A stretch of DNA of 42,978 nucleotides from Glaesserella australis (GCF_003260095.1 NZ_PTPX01000003.1:1-42978), one strand, 5' to 3'; numbered from the stretch's first letter, positions 30,602-40,201 are shown. Translations and numbers: made by a program. Notes: generated by a model from the sequence alone, not told the origin.

Positions 30602-31696
30602 CTACCCTAAGACTTTCGTTAATGCTACAAAGAAACGATCATTTTCTTCCGGCAATCCAATACTGATTCTCAAATGATTCGGCATACCATAACCTGCAAT
30701 TGGACGAACGATCACGCCCTCATGTAGCAAGGCTTGATAAATGGGTTGGGCAGGCTGTTTTAGATCCACCGTAATAAAATTACCTTTGGAACGAATATAA
30801 TCTAATTGATTTGCGTTGAAGAAAGCTTCATAACGTTGCATTTCATTGCGGTTATTTTCAGCCACTTTCTCAATAAACGCATCATCTTGCATTACAGCAA
30901 TGGCGGCAGCTAACGCAAGACTATTGCAGTTAAACGGCTGACGTACACGGTTGAGCAAGTCGGCAATTTCAGGGTGAGAAACCGCATAACCAATTCGCAA
31001 CCCTGCCAAACCGTAAGCTTTAGAAAGCGAGCGAGAGACGATCAAATTCGGGTATTTTTGCACTAAAGCAAAGGAATCTAACCGCTCTTTCGGGTCGGTA
31101 AATTCCGTGTAAGCCTCGTCCAGCACCACAATCACTTTACTTGGTACTTTAGCAAGAAAAGCATCAATTTCGCTCTCAGATAAAAAATTACCTGTCGGGT
31201 TATTTGGGTTGGCGATATAAATCAGCTTAGTTTTGTCGTTGATCGCTTGCTCAAACGCCGCCAAATCGTGTCCCCAATTTTTCGCAGGGATTTCACGTGC
31301 CACTGCATTGATCGCTTTAGTCACAAGCGGATAGACAATAAAGGCATATTGCGAATAGATAATTTCATCTTTTTCGCTCGCAAAGGTATGAGCGAACAGC
31401 TCAAGCAGATCGTTTGAGCCATTACCTAAAGTGATTTGTTCAGGCTTCACCCCAAACTTTTTGGCAATAGTTGCTTTGAGTTCAAAACCATTCGCATCAG
31501 GATAGCGAGTTAAATCATTAAGTTGCTTTAAAATCGCTTGCTTCGCACTTTCAGGAAAGCCAAACGGGTTTTCATTTGACGCAAGTTTGACAATATTTGA
31601 AATCCCCAATTCACGCTCAAGCTCTTCAATCGGCTTACCTGCTTGATAGGGAGCTAACGTTTTAACTCCTTCGTTGGCGATGTTGATAAATTGCAT
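30602..31696 (-). CDS. hisC: Histidinol-phosphate aminotransferase
   Basis: PLP-dependent transamination of imidazole-acetol phosphate in histidine synthesis; relatives also accept aromatic substrates. The 364-residue class I/II aminotransferase shows KLASNENPFG near the start, NPNNPTGN, DEAYTEF and the PLP-lysine motif SRSLSKAYGLAGLRIGY. The start at 31696 is preceded by AAGGA; an in-frame ATG 17 codons upstream lies inside serC and was rejected. It follows serC after 13 bp. No other his genes are near. From general knowledge, some Haemophilus carry a second hisC next to serC, and this may be that paralogue. Confidence 0.9.
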   Translation of the reverse strand: MQFINIANEGVKTLAPYQAGKPIEELERELGISNIVKLASNENPFGFPESAKQAILKQLNDLTRYPDANGFELKATIAKKFGVKPEQITLGNGSNDLLELFAHTFASEKDEIIYSQYAFIVYPLVTKAINAVAREIPAKNWGHDLAAFEQAINDKTKLIYIANPNNPTGNFLSESEIDAFLAKVPSKVIVVLDEAYTEFTDPKERLDSFALVQKYPNLIVSRSLSKAYGLAGLRIGYAVSHPEIADLLNRVRQPFNCNSLALAAAIAVMQDDAFIEKVAENNRNEMQRYEAFFNANQLDYIRSKGNFITVDLKQPAQPIYQALLHEGVIVRPIAGYGMPNHLRISIGLPEENDRFFVALTKVLG

Positions 31697-31709
31697 ATCG
31701 ATTCCTTTA

Positions 31710-32792
31710 TTATTGGTTTTCTTGTTCAAACTTCTGCATAAATGCAATCAATGCTTGCACGCCTTCGATTGGCATGGCGTTATAGATTGAGGCACGCATT
31801 CCGCCTAACACCTTGTGTCCTTTTAGGGCTTGTAAACCGCAAGCGGTCGCTTCTGCGACAAATTTTGCATTTAACTCATCATTGCCTGTAGTGAAAGTAA
31901 CGTTCATTAAAGAGCGGTTGTTTTTTGCTACGGTATTGCGATAGAACGAGCTTTGGTCAAGGTAGTTGTAAAGCAATTCCGCTTTGGCGTGATTACGTTT
32001 TTCCATTTCAGCTAATCCACCCAATTCAAGCAGATGTTTAAAGACCAACGAGCAGAGATACCACGCAAACGTCGGCGGCGTGTTGATCATTGAATCGTTG
32101 TTGGCTTGGGTTTCGTAGTTCCAAATGGACGGCGTGGCTTTGCGAGCTTTGCCGATCAAATCTTCACGCACAATCACAATGGTAATCCCTGCCGGCCCTA
32201 AGTTCTTTTGTGCCCCAGCGTAGATAATGCCAAATTTGCTGATGTCGATTGCACGAGACAGAATGTTAGACGACATATCCGCCACCAGCACCGCATTGCC
32301 CACCTTTGGCAACTCGAAAATTTCCACACCACTAATGGTTTCATTCGGGCAGTAGTGAACATAATCGTATTGTTCGGCAATATCGCTAAAATCAAGGTTG
32401 CCGACTTTCAGTTCATCGCCTTGTGCTAAGATGTTAATTTCATCAATTTCACAGAAATTACGGGCTTCTTTTGCCGCCGTTGCCGACCAATGTCCGCTAG
32501 TAAGATAGAGCGCTTTGCCCTTTTCGCCGATCAAATTCATCGGGATCGCCGCAAACTGCCCTCTCGCCCCGCCTTGCAAAAAGAGAATTTTGTAGTTATT
32601 TGGAATGTGATACAACTCACGGAAATCTTTTTCGCACTCGGTGATCATCTCCATAAACAGCTTACCACGGTGGCTTACTTCCATTACTGATGTGTGCTGA
32701 TTTTGCCAGTTAAGCAATTCCGCCTGTGCTTTTTCTAAAACAGCCGTTGGCATCATTGCTGGCCCTGCACTGAAATTATAAACTTGTGTCAT
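31710..32792 (-). CDS. serC: Phosphoserine aminotransferase
   Basis: Second step of serine synthesis (3-phosphohydroxypyruvate to phosphoserine), also used in PLP synthesis. The 360-residue enzyme (E. coli 362) begins with the family hallmark YNFSAGPAMMP. It holds the phosphate loop LFLQGGARGQFAAIPMNL, DMSSNILSR, and the PLP lysine in YAGAQKNLGPAGITIV. The C-terminal G(H)KxLGGMRASIYNAMP segment is intact. A USS core sits within the gene near 31837-31846. It is followed after 13 bp by hisC, a common serC neighbour. Confidence 0.96.
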   Translation of the reverse strand: MTQVYNFSAGPAMMPTAVLEKAQAELLNWQNQHTSVMEVSHRGKLFMEMITECEKDFRELYHIPNNYKILFLQGGARGQFAAIPMNLIGEKGKALYLTSGHWSATAAKEARNFCEIDEINILAQGDELKVGNLDFSDIAEQYDYVHYCPNETISGVEIFELPKVGNAVLVADMSSNILSRAIDISKFGIIYAGAQKNLGPAGITIVIVREDLIGKARKATPSIWNYETQANNDSMINTPPTFAWYLCSLVFKHLLELGGLAEMEKRNHAKAELLYNYLDQSSFYRNTVAKNNRSLMNVTFTTGNDELNAKFVAEATACGLQALKGHKVLGGMRASIYNAMPIEGVQALIAFMQKFEQENQ

Positions 32793-32858
32793 TGTGTTTG
32801 CCTCTTATAAAAAATCATATTTTGCATTCTAACGAAAATGGTTACTCTGTCAAAATTT

Positions 32859-34178
32859 TCACACAGCCGCCATTATCAATTCAATCTCATCAATCTCTTT
32901 CGGTACACCTGATGTTAAATTTTTATTGCCATATTCGGTAATCAATAAGTTATCTTCAATGCGAATGCCGATCCCTTTGTACTGCTCTGGCACATCGGCA
33001 TCTTTCGGGATATATAAACCCGGTTCGACGGTCAGTACCATACCAATTTCCAACGGGCGATCTCGCTCATTACCGTAGTCGCCCACGTCGTGAACATCTA
33101 AACCAAGCCAGTGCCCTAAGCCGTGCATATAGAATGGTTTGTAGGCTTTGTTTTCAATCAGTTCATCAACATTGCCGTTAAGAATGCCTAAGCGCACCAA
33201 GCCTTCTGTCATAATGCGGACAGCTTTATCATTCGCTAATTTGATTGAGCTTTTTGGCACAAGCAGCTTGGTCGCTTCTTTGAGCGCTTCTAGCACAATT
33301 TCATACACTTCACGTTGGGCTGGCGAAAATTTGCCATTAATCGGAATAGTTCGGGTAATGTCGCCAGCGTACATTGCAAACTCCGCCCCTGCATCAATCA
33401 ATAACAAATCGCCGTCTTTCAATACTTGGTCGTTTTCGTTGTAGTGCAAAATACAGGCGTTATCGCCACTGGCAACAATTTGATTGTAAGAGACAAAACG
33501 TGAGCCAAAGCGAGAAAATTCGTGCTGAATTTCCCCCTCAATTTCCATTTCATAACGGTTCGGGCGAGTTTGTTTCATCGCTCGAATATGCCCAAAAGCA
33601 GAAATTTGGCACGCTTGTTGCAACAAGGCGATTTCTGCTTCAGACTTAAACAAGCGCATTTCTGACAACATCGGTTGCCAATCAATAAGTGTTGTTGGTG
33701 GTTGCTGACGGTTTGCTTTAACGGCATCAAATGCACTAAATACAATGTCATCGCCCCATGTCTGTACGCCACGAGCGTAGTAACAAGCGGTTAAATTTTC
33801 TATTTTTTTTGCAAAAACGGAGCGAATATCTTCAATATCATAAGCTTCATTGACCTCTAACGTTTTAGGTGCAAGCTCAATCCCTAAACGGCGACCGTTC
33901 CATGTTTCCATGAGCGGATCTTTTTTCCGTAAGAAAATCAAGCTCTCACACTGCCCCGCTCTTTTGATTAACACCAACGCCGATTTCGGCTCCGCAAAGC
34001 CCGTGAGATACCAAAAGTAGCTGTCAGGACGAAACAGGTAATCGCAGTCGTTATTACGGCGCTTTTCCGTTTCGGTAAACACAATCAGCGTTGAATTATC
34101 TTGCATTTGCTCAAACACACGCTGACGACGAGTGGTAAATTCCGCTTGGGGTAGTTTTTGAAGATAGGCTAAATCCAT
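32859..34178 (-). CDS. pepP: Xaa-Pro aminopeptidase (M24)
   Basis: Removes an N-terminal residue linked to proline. The 439-residue protein (E. coli PepP 441) has the N-terminal creatinase-like domain and the pita-bread metalloprotease domain. The dinuclear manganese ligands are in LLLIDAGAEF, YAGDITRT, HGLGHWLGLDVHDVG, TVEPGLYIP and GIRIEDNLLIT. An internal ACAAGCGGTT core lies at about 33782-33791. It is on the same strand as serC with a 66-bp gap, so it could head a pepP-serC-hisC transcript or stand alone; mazG diverges upstream. Confidence 0.96.
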   Translation of the reverse strand: MDLAYLQKLPQAEFTTRRQRVFEQMQDNSTLIVFTETEKRRNNDCDYLFRPDSYFWYLTGFAEPKSALVLIKRAGQCESLIFLRKKDPLMETWNGRRLGIELAPKTLEVNEAYDIEDIRSVFAKKIENLTACYYARGVQTWGDDIVFSAFDAVKANRQQPPTTLIDWQPMLSEMRLFKSEAEIALLQQACQISAFGHIRAMKQTRPNRYEMEIEGEIQHEFSRFGSRFVSYNQIVASGDNACILHYNENDQVLKDGDLLLIDAGAEFAMYAGDITRTIPINGKFSPAQREVYEIVLEALKEATKLLVPKSSIKLANDKAVRIMTEGLVRLGILNGNVDELIENKAYKPFYMHGLGHWLGLDVHDVGDYGNERDRPLEIGMVLTVEPGLYIPKDADVPEQYKGIGIRIEDNLLITEYGNKNLTSGVPKEIDEIELIMAAV

Positions 34179-34312
34179 AGTGATTCCTTATAAATTCAGG
34201 TGAATTTAGATAAATGAATAACGTTAAGCATACCGCTCTTGAACAAAATTGACAAATGTTATAGACATTTATCTCACATAGGCAGACAATAGATTTATTT
34301 AGGGAGCAATAT

Positions 34313-35089
34313 ATGGTTAGTATTGAACAATTTTTACAAGTCGTCGCACATCTGCGAGATCCGAAAACTGGCTGTCCTTGGGATATTAAGCAGACCTTTG
34401 ATTCGATGATTCCTAATTTATTAGAAGAAAGCTACGAAGTAGCAGAAGCAATTCATACTCAAGATCGTACCGCTTTACGTGAAGAATTGGGTGATTTATT
34501 ACTTCAGGTAGTATTTCTTAGTCAATTAGCTAAAGAAGAAGGAACATTTAGCTTTCAAGATGTACTAAACGACATTCACGATAAGCTGATTTATCGCCAT
34601 CCTCATGTTTTTGGAGATACTACAGCGAATAACAGCGAAGAAGCGTTGCAAAATTGGGAAGCACAAAAAGCCAAAGAGAAAGCAGCGAAACAGCAACAGT
34701 CGATTTTAGATGATTTGCCTTTTGCTCTGCCTGCCCTGACCCGTGCGGATAAATTACAAAAACGTTGTGCAAAAGTCGGTTTTGATTGGGATAATCCGCA
34801 AGGTGTTTTTGAAAAAGTAGAAGAAGAACTGGATGAAGTGCGTGAAGAAATCATCCTGCAACAACCTGAAAAATTAGCGGAAGAATTAGGCGATCTGCTC
34901 TTTGCTACCGTAAATTTATGTAGACATCATAAAGTTGACGCAGAGACAGCACTTCGCAATGCAAATGTAAAATTTGAAAACCGCTTTAAGAAAGTAGAGA
35001 AAGTCCTTAAACAGCAAGGGAAAAAGCCACAAGACTGCACTTTATCTGAACTAGATTTTATTTGGAATGAAATAAAAAAAGTGGAATAA
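34313..35089 (+). CDS. mazG: Nucleoside triphosphate pyrophosphohydrolase MazG
   Basis: Hydrolyses (d)NTPs to monophosphates, possibly cleaning damaged nucleotides and affecting ppGpp in starvation. The 258-residue two-domain form (E. coli 263) has MazG repeats with the magnesium-binding signature EESYEVAEAI...EELGDLLLQ in the first half and VEEELDEVREEI...AEELGDLLFATVN in the second. CPWDIKQTF near residue 21 is diagnostic. AGGGAG precedes the ATG. It lies upstream of cpxR with a gap of about 100 bp and no evident terminator. Confidence 0.95.
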   Translation: MVSIEQFLQVVAHLRDPKTGCPWDIKQTFDSMIPNLLEESYEVAEAIHTQDRTALREELGDLLLQVVFLSQLAKEEGTFSFQDVLNDIHDKLIYRHPHVFGDTTANNSEEALQNWEAQKAKEKAAKQQQSILDDLPFALPALTRADKLQKRCAKVGFDWDNPQGVFEKVEEELDEVREEIILQQPEKLAEELGDLLFATVNLCRHHKVDAETALRNANVKFENRFKKVEKVLKQQGKKPQDCTLSELDFIWNEIKKVE

Positions 35090-35187
35090 ATTGACAAAAT
35101 TCGGTAAAGTGTGAGATAGAATTAGTTTATGTAAAGAAATAAAGATAAACTAACAGAATAATGTTAGATGGAATAGGAAATCGTGCT

Positions 35188-35913
35188 ATGCCAAAAATTT
35201 TACTTGTTGATGATGATATCGATTTAACCGAGCTTCTTGCAGAATTACTTTCACTAGAAGGTTTTGATATTCATACCGTACACAATGGTCAAGAAGCATT
35301 GAATGAATTGGAGTTTCACAATTATGATCTCATATTACTTGATGTAATGATGCCAGTCTTAAATGGAATTGAAACGTTAAAGCAAGTTCGACAGCGCTAT
35401 TCAACACCAGTACTGATGTTAAGTGCAAGAGATGATGAAATTGATCGCGTCTTAGGCTTAGAATTAGGTGCTGATGATTACTTACCTAAACCATTCAATG
35501 ATCGTGAATTAGTTGCTCGAATTAAAGCAATTTTACGCCGTTCAGCCAATACTAAAACAGTTCATATTGCAGATAACTTTATCGAACCAAACCATGAAGA
35601 TGATCGTAAGCATCTTCAATTTGGGGGTGTAGAATTACATCCTGGTCGTCAGCAAGTTATTTACGAAGGTAAAGATCTTGATTTAACTGGTACTGAATTT
35701 GCTTTATTACAAATTCTTATGCGGAATCCAGGTCAAATTTTATCACGTGAATTACTTAGCTTAGAGATCTTAGGAAAACGCCTAACGCCTTATGATCGAG
35801 CAATTGATATGCATATATCCAATTTACGTAAAAAACTTCCTGAACGGAATGATGATTTGCCTTGGTTTAAAACCTTGCGTGGACGTGGATATTTGCTTGT
35901 TACTGAAAAATAA
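35188..35913 (+). CDS. cpxR: Envelope-stress response regulator CpxR
   Basis: Cytoplasmic OmpR-family transcription factor activated by CpxA in response to envelope damage. The 241-residue protein has a receiver domain with acid pocket D8-D10, phospho-acceptor D52 (LILLDVMMP), S79 and K101 (LPKPFNDREL), and a C-terminal winged helix (LTGTEFALLQILMRNPGQILSRE...AIDMHISNLRKKL). The run RVLGLELGADDYLPKPFNDRELVARIKAILRRS (read in parts) matches E. coli CpxR. The start at 35188 has AGGAA nine bases upstream and gives the family N-terminus MPKILLVDDD; an ATG nine codons earlier is less likely. cpxA follows. Confidence 0.93.
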   Translation: MPKILLVDDDIDLTELLAELLSLEGFDIHTVHNGQEALNELEFHNYDLILLDVMMPVLNGIETLKQVRQRYSTPVLMLSARDDEIDRVLGLELGADDYLPKPFNDRELVARIKAILRRSANTKTVHIADNFIEPNHEDDRKHLQFGGVELHPGRQQVIYEGKDLDLTGTEFALLQILMRNPGQILSRELLSLEILGKRLTPYDRAIDMHISNLRKKLPERNDDLPWFKTLRGRGYLLVTEK

Positions 35914-35927
35914 ATAATATCAAAAGA

Positions 35928-35962
35928 AAATCCCTCACATTGCTTGCACTGTTGAGGGATTT
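35928..35962. other. Stem-loop between cpxR and cpxA
   Basis: AAATCCCTCA (35928-35937) and TGAGGGATTT (35953-35962) form a perfect 10-bp stem with a 15-nt loop, 14 bp after the cpxR stop and 20 bp before the cpxA ATG. In the direction of transcription there is no proper T run, so it may be a partial attenuator or mRNA-processing site that sets a lower CpxA level. Confidence 0.7.
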
Positions 35963-35982
35963 GTCATTTAGTGTGGTATATT

Positions 35983-37359
35983 ATGTTAAAGCTCACCAAT
36001 TTTAGAACTTATCTTGCCTATCAGATTTTTGCTTCGTTTATGGTAATTATTGCTATCGTTCTTACATTAGCACTATTACTTCCTAATCTAGATGCTCGTA
36101 TTTTTAAAAGAATAGAAGACCTTCAACTTCGTCTTATGCAACAAGAAACTAGCTATGTTGTACAAGAATATAATCTTGATGAAATCTCTCGCCGAAATTT
36201 ATCACTAAAGTCCGTTAACGGTTTTGACATTATTCTTGTAGATCCTATCGATTCTCATATTGCTGGGGTAAAAGACGACACATCTGACGAGTTTCATGTG
36301 TTTATGTATAAAGCAAAAAATTATTATAATCCCTTACAACGTCGTTTTGACAATATTGAGTTTTATGGGCCCTTTTTAGCAAAATCAGATAGCAAACCAT
36401 ACAATCTCTATTTTATGAAAAAAGTAGATGCGCAGAGAGAATATATTAATGATATGTTTGATTCTCCGTGGCTAATGCTTCTCCTACTTTTACTTGTCAG
36501 TACGCCAGTCATGTTATGGCTATCTTATCGCATTGCTAAACCTGTGAAAGAACTACGTCTTGCTGCAGATGCCGTTGCACGAGGAAACTTAGCCGTAAAT
36601 CCAAAACTTGAAACAGAAGGGATTATGGAGCTTCGCCAAGTTGGTACTAGTTTTAATCAAATGATTATTGCATTAGAGCGCTTAAGTAGCTATCAGCAAC
36701 GCCTAATTTCTAATATTTCACATGAACTAAAAACCCCGCTAACACGTATGCAGTTAGCACTATCGTTATTACGCCGCCGTACTGGAGAATCCAGTGAAAT
36801 TTCTCGAATTGAAGGTGAAATTCTCAAATTAGATAATATGATTCATGATTTATTAGCACTTTCAAGAAAAGAAAGCAATCATCATTTAAAACGTGAAGTT
36901 TTCCCCGTTCATAAAATTTGGGATGATGTTTTTAAAGATGCGAAATTTGAATTAGAACAGAGCGGTTTTACTCTCGTTATCAGTCAACGTATTTTACATC
37001 CTGATCGTTATTTTATTAATGGTAGTGTCACATTACTCTCAAGTGCAGTAGAAAATGTTATTCGAAATGCTAAAAAGTATGCTCATTCTACTGTTAAAAT
37101 TATGTGTTATATTGATTCAACTAGCTTATATATTTTGGTTGATGACGATGGTGAAGGTGTACCAGAAGATCAGTATGAAGCAATTTTCCGTCCATTCTAT
37201 CGGGTACAAGAAGATCGCGCTCGTCAAACTGGCGGCACTGGATTAGGATTAGCAATTGTCGACAACGCCATGCAACAACATCACGGTTCAGTTAAAGCTG
37301 AAAAAAGTTCTCTTGGCGGGCTTAGAGTCAAAATGCAATTACCACTTTGGTTTGAATAA
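35983..37359 (+). CDS. cpxA: Envelope-stress sensor kinase CpxA
   Basis: Inner-membrane histidine kinase/phosphatase partner of CpxR. The 458 residues (E. coli 457) run: membrane helix 1 at about 10-33, periplasmic sensor about 34-162, membrane helix 2 at about 163-183, HAMP 184-236, and the dimerisation helix with phospho-acceptor H247 (ISNISHELKTPLTR). The ATPase N, G1 and G2 boxes follow (VENVIRNAKKYA, DDDGEGVPEDQ, TGGTGLGLAIV). The ATG at 35983 was chosen over GTG at 35971 because it gives MLKLTNFRTYL, close to the family start. It is followed by a USS hairpin, then macB. Confidence 0.93.
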   Translation: MLKLTNFRTYLAYQIFASFMVIIAIVLTLALLLPNLDARIFKRIEDLQLRLMQQETSYVVQEYNLDEISRRNLSLKSVNGFDIILVDPIDSHIAGVKDDTSDEFHVFMYKAKNYYNPLQRRFDNIEFYGPFLAKSDSKPYNLYFMKKVDAQREYINDMFDSPWLMLLLLLLVSTPVMLWLSYRIAKPVKELRLAADAVARGNLAVNPKLETEGIMELRQVGTSFNQMIIALERLSSYQQRLISNISHELKTPLTRMQLALSLLRRRTGESSEISRIEGEILKLDNMIHDLLALSRKESNHHLKREVFPVHKIWDDVFKDAKFELEQSGFTLVISQRILHPDRYFINGSVTLLSSAVENVIRNAKKYAHSTVKIMCYIDSTSLYILVDDDGEGVPEDQYEAIFRPFYRVQEDRARQTGGTGLGLAIVDNAMQQHHGSVKAEKSSLGGLRVKMQLPLWFE

Positions 37360-37371
37360 TAAATCTCTATG

Positions 37372-37417
37372 ACAAGCGGTGATTTTTGTAAAAAACCTTG
37401 CAAAAACTACCGCTTGT
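37372..37417. repeat. Paired inverted USS between cpxA and macB
   Basis: ACAAGCGGT (37372-37380) pairs with ACCGCTTGT (37409-37417); the loop contains CCTTGCAAAAA, a copy of the extended USS tail. It begins 12 bases after the cpxA stop and likely terminates cpxRA at least partly. Confidence 0.8.
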
Positions 37418-37474
37418 TGAACCAATGTCTCACTCATCTTGTCAATGATAAAAATATATCATTACTCGGAATCT

Positions 37475-39394
37475 ATGAAACTCATTGAAATTACAAATCT
37501 CAATAAATATGTGGGAAACCCCGAATCTCCCGCACATATTCTTAAAAATGTCAATTTAACGATCGAACAAGGTGATTTTGTTGCCATTATTGGTGCATCA
37601 GGCTCAGGAAAATCTACCTTAATGAACATCTTAGGCTGTTTAGATACAGCAAGTTCAGGCTCCTATAAAATTGAAGGGAAAGAAACCCAAAGTCTCAGTT
37701 CAGATCAACTTTCAAACCTACGCCAACGGAAATTTGGCTTTATTTTTCAGCGCTATAATTTATTATCCGCACTCAGTGCTGAAGAAAATGTAGCTTTACC
37801 TGCGATTTATGCAGGGATAAATTCATCAGCACGTTCAGCGAGAGCTAAAGAATTACTTAAAAAATTAGGGCTCTCGGACAAAACACAAAATAAACCCAAT
37901 CAGCTTTCTGGCGGTCAGCAACAACGTGTGAGTATTGCACGGGCGTTAATGAATGGCGGAGAAATTATTTTGGCCGATGAACCGACGGGTGCGTTAGATT
38001 CTCATAGCGGTGAAACGGTGATGGAAATCTTACAAGAGTTACACAAAGAAGGTCACACACTGATTCTTGTCACACACGACCCAAAGATCGCCTCCCATGC
38101 TCAACGTATTATTGAGATTAAAGATGGCGAGATTATTCGTGATGAACGCCAACACCCTGCACATGCTCCAACGGATTCATACAAACGTGAAAGTGGACAT
38201 CCTCGCTTTCTTGATCAACTTTATGAGTCTTTCAAAATGGCAACAAGTGCCATTATGGCGCATAAATTAAGAGCATTGCTGACCATGCTAGGCATTATTA
38301 TTGGTATTGCTTCTGTTATCTCCGTTGTAGCATTGGGAAAAGGCTCTCAAGAACAAATTCTTTCTAATATCAATAACTTAGGTACAAATACCATGAGTAT
38401 TTACAACGGGACAGGATTTGGTGATCGTCGAGCTAACCTAACTAAAAATCTAACGATTGCAGATGTTAGTACATTGGGAAACCAAAGTTATGTGGAAAGT
38501 GCAACACCCAATAGTTCTCATAGTGGGACATTAATTTTTCGCAATACTGCAGTAACAGGGCAAATCAATGGTGTTGGTGAACAATATTTTGATGTAAGAG
38601 GTATATCTCTCATTTCAGGGAGATTATTTAATGAACAGGAAGTGAAAGAAGCAGCACAAGTTGTCGTGATTGATCCGAATACCCAAAAAGGATTAGGCTT
38701 GGAAAATCCGCTAGGACAAATTATCTTGATAGATAAAAAACCATTAGAAATCATCGGTGTTGCCAGCCAAAATAATATGCAGCAATTCACAAACTTAAAT
38801 CTATGGACACCCTATACTACCTTGATGCAACGTATTTCGGGAGAGAAAAAAATTGATTCTATTACCGTAAAAATCAAATCAGACATTGAAAGCCAAACAG
38901 CTGAAAAAAGTTTAACGGAGCTTCTCACTACTCGTCATGGAAAAAAAGATTTTTTCGTGATGAATACAGATACGATTAAACAAACCATTGAAAGTACAAC
39001 AAATACCATGACATTACTCATTTCATCAATTGCATTAATTTCCTTAGTCGTTGGAGGAATTGGGGTAATGAATATTATGTTAGTTTCTGTCACAGAGCGC
39101 ACAAAAGAAATTGGCGTAAGAATGGCGATTGGTGCAAAACAAGGTAATATATTACAACAGTTTTTAATTGAAGCTATCCTAATCTGTTTATTAGGTGGCG
39201 TCATTGGCATTCTGTTAGCAACAACCATTATTTTAAGTTTTAACTCTTGGGAAACCGATTTTAAAATGGTCTTATCTACATCATCTGTCGTTGTTGCAGT
39301 ACTCTGCTCAACACTGATTGGCGTTATTTTTGGTTATATTCCTGCAAGAAATGCCTCGCGCTTAAATCCAATTACTGCATTAGCACAAGAATAA
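37475..39394 (+). CDS. macB: MacB-type ABC transporter (ATPase-permease fusion)
   Basis: A 639-residue protein (E. coli MacB 648) that, with the periplasmic adaptor MacA and an outer-membrane TolC, exports macrolides, enterotoxin or porphyrin-like substrates. The N-terminal ATPase has Walker A GASGSGKST at 40-48, signature LSGGQQQRVSIARA from 144, Walker B IILADEP at 164-170 and TGALDSHSGE. A membrane helix lies near 265-285, a periplasmic domain near 290-510, and three helices follow to the end (ALISLVVGGIGVMNIMLVSVTERTKEIGVRMAIGA in parts). ATG 37475 gives the family start MKLIEITNLNKYV; an in-frame TTG 36 bases upstream was rejected. No macA is adjacent. ybgI follows by 10 bp. Confidence 0.88.
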   Translation: MKLIEITNLNKYVGNPESPAHILKNVNLTIEQGDFVAIIGASGSGKSTLMNILGCLDTASSGSYKIEGKETQSLSSDQLSNLRQRKFGFIFQRYNLLSALSAEENVALPAIYAGINSSARSARAKELLKKLGLSDKTQNKPNQLSGGQQQRVSIARALMNGGEIILADEPTGALDSHSGETVMEILQELHKEGHTLILVTHDPKIASHAQRIIEIKDGEIIRDERQHPAHAPTDSYKRESGHPRFLDQLYESFKMATSAIMAHKLRALLTMLGIIIGIASVISVVALGKGSQEQILSNINNLGTNTMSIYNGTGFGDRRANLTKNLTIADVSTLGNQSYVESATPNSSHSGTLIFRNTAVTGQINGVGEQYFDVRGISLISGRLFNEQEVKEAAQVVVIDPNTQKGLGLENPLGQIILIDKKPLEIIGVASQNNMQQFTNLNLWTPYTTLMQRISGEKKIDSITVKIKSDIESQTAEKSLTELLTTRHGKKDFFVMNTDTIKQTIESTTNTMTLLISSIALISLVVGGIGVMNIMLVSVTERTKEIGVRMAIGAKQGNILQQFLIEAILICLLGGVIGILLATTIILSFNSWETDFKMVLSTSSVVVAVLCSTLIGVIFGYIPARNASRLNPITALAQE

Positions 39395-39404
39395 GGAAAA
39401 TATT

Positions 39405-40175
39405 ATGTTAACAAATCTAGCACTTGAACAAATTCTAGATGAAAAGCTTAATAACAAAGCGATTTCAGACTATGCCCCAAATGGTTTACAAGTAGAAGGT
39501 CGCCGTGAAATTCGCAAAATTATCACTGGCGTTACCGCAAGTTTGCCTTTAATTGAACAAGCCATCGCCAAAAATGCTGATGCAATTTTAGTGCATCACG
39601 GTTATTTTTGGAAAAGTGAAAACCCTTGCATTCGTGGTATGAAAGGTAAACGTATTAAACAATTACTGACTCATGATATTAATTTGTTTGGCTATCACCT
39701 TCCCCTTGATGTGCACGCTGAATTAGGCAATAACGCACAATTAGCGGAAAAAGTCGGCGTAAAAAATCTACAAGGCTTAGAAGATAAACCGCTCTCTATC
39801 CCTGTTTATGGTGAGCTTGATGAAGCAATTTCCGCTCAAGAACTCGCCGGCCGTTTAGAAAAAGCTCTCAATCGTAAACCGATTTTATGCGATGAATTTA
39901 TCACCGATTTTCCACAAAAACAGATAAAAACTGTCGGTATTTGTACTGGTGGCGGTCAAGGTTATATTGATTTAGCTGCAAACAAAGGCATTGATGCATT
40001 TATTAGCGGTGAAATTTCTGAGCAAACTACACATTCCGCACGAGAACAAGGGATCTACTATTTTGCTTGTGGACATCATGCAACAGAGAGAGATGGCGTA
40101 AAAGCACTAGGCGAGTGGTTAAGTAAAGAATATGGCTTAGACGTAGAATTTATTGATATAGATAATCCCGCTTAA
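39405..40175 (+). CDS. ybgI: Nif3-like dinuclear metal center protein YbgI
   Basis: A 256-residue NIF3/DUF34 family protein, probably a toroidal hexamer with a di-metal site. Its catalytic role is unsettled; it is sometimes labelled a GTP cyclohydrolase I type 2 homologue. Metal-ligand motifs are ILVHHGYFW near residue 62, YHLPLDVHAELGNN near 100, and GHHATERDGV near 222. Length matches E. coli YbgI (247). It starts 10 bp after macB with GGAAA before its ATG, so it is cotranscribed with macB, and a strong terminator ends the unit. Confidence 0.9.
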   Translation: MLTNLALEQILDEKLNNKAISDYAPNGLQVEGRREIRKIITGVTASLPLIEQAIAKNADAILVHHGYFWKSENPCIRGMKGKRIKQLLTHDINLFGYHLPLDVHAELGNNAQLAEKVGVKNLQGLEDKPLSIPVYGELDEAISAQELAGRLEKALNRKPILCDEFITDFPQKQIKTVGICTGGGQGYIDLAANKGIDAFISGEISEQTTHSAREQGIYYFACGHHATERDGVKALGEWLSKEYGLDVEFIDIDNPA

Positions 40176-40201
40176 CTTAATCTATACACAAATATAGTGT
40201 C

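Noticed and set aside
35091-35140. TTGACA at 35091 and GTAAA elements at 35104 and 35131 as a CpxR-autoregulated promoter
   Set aside because: No -10 stands at normal spacing, and neither GTAAA has a second GTAAA five bases on, so the CpxR-box call is too weak.
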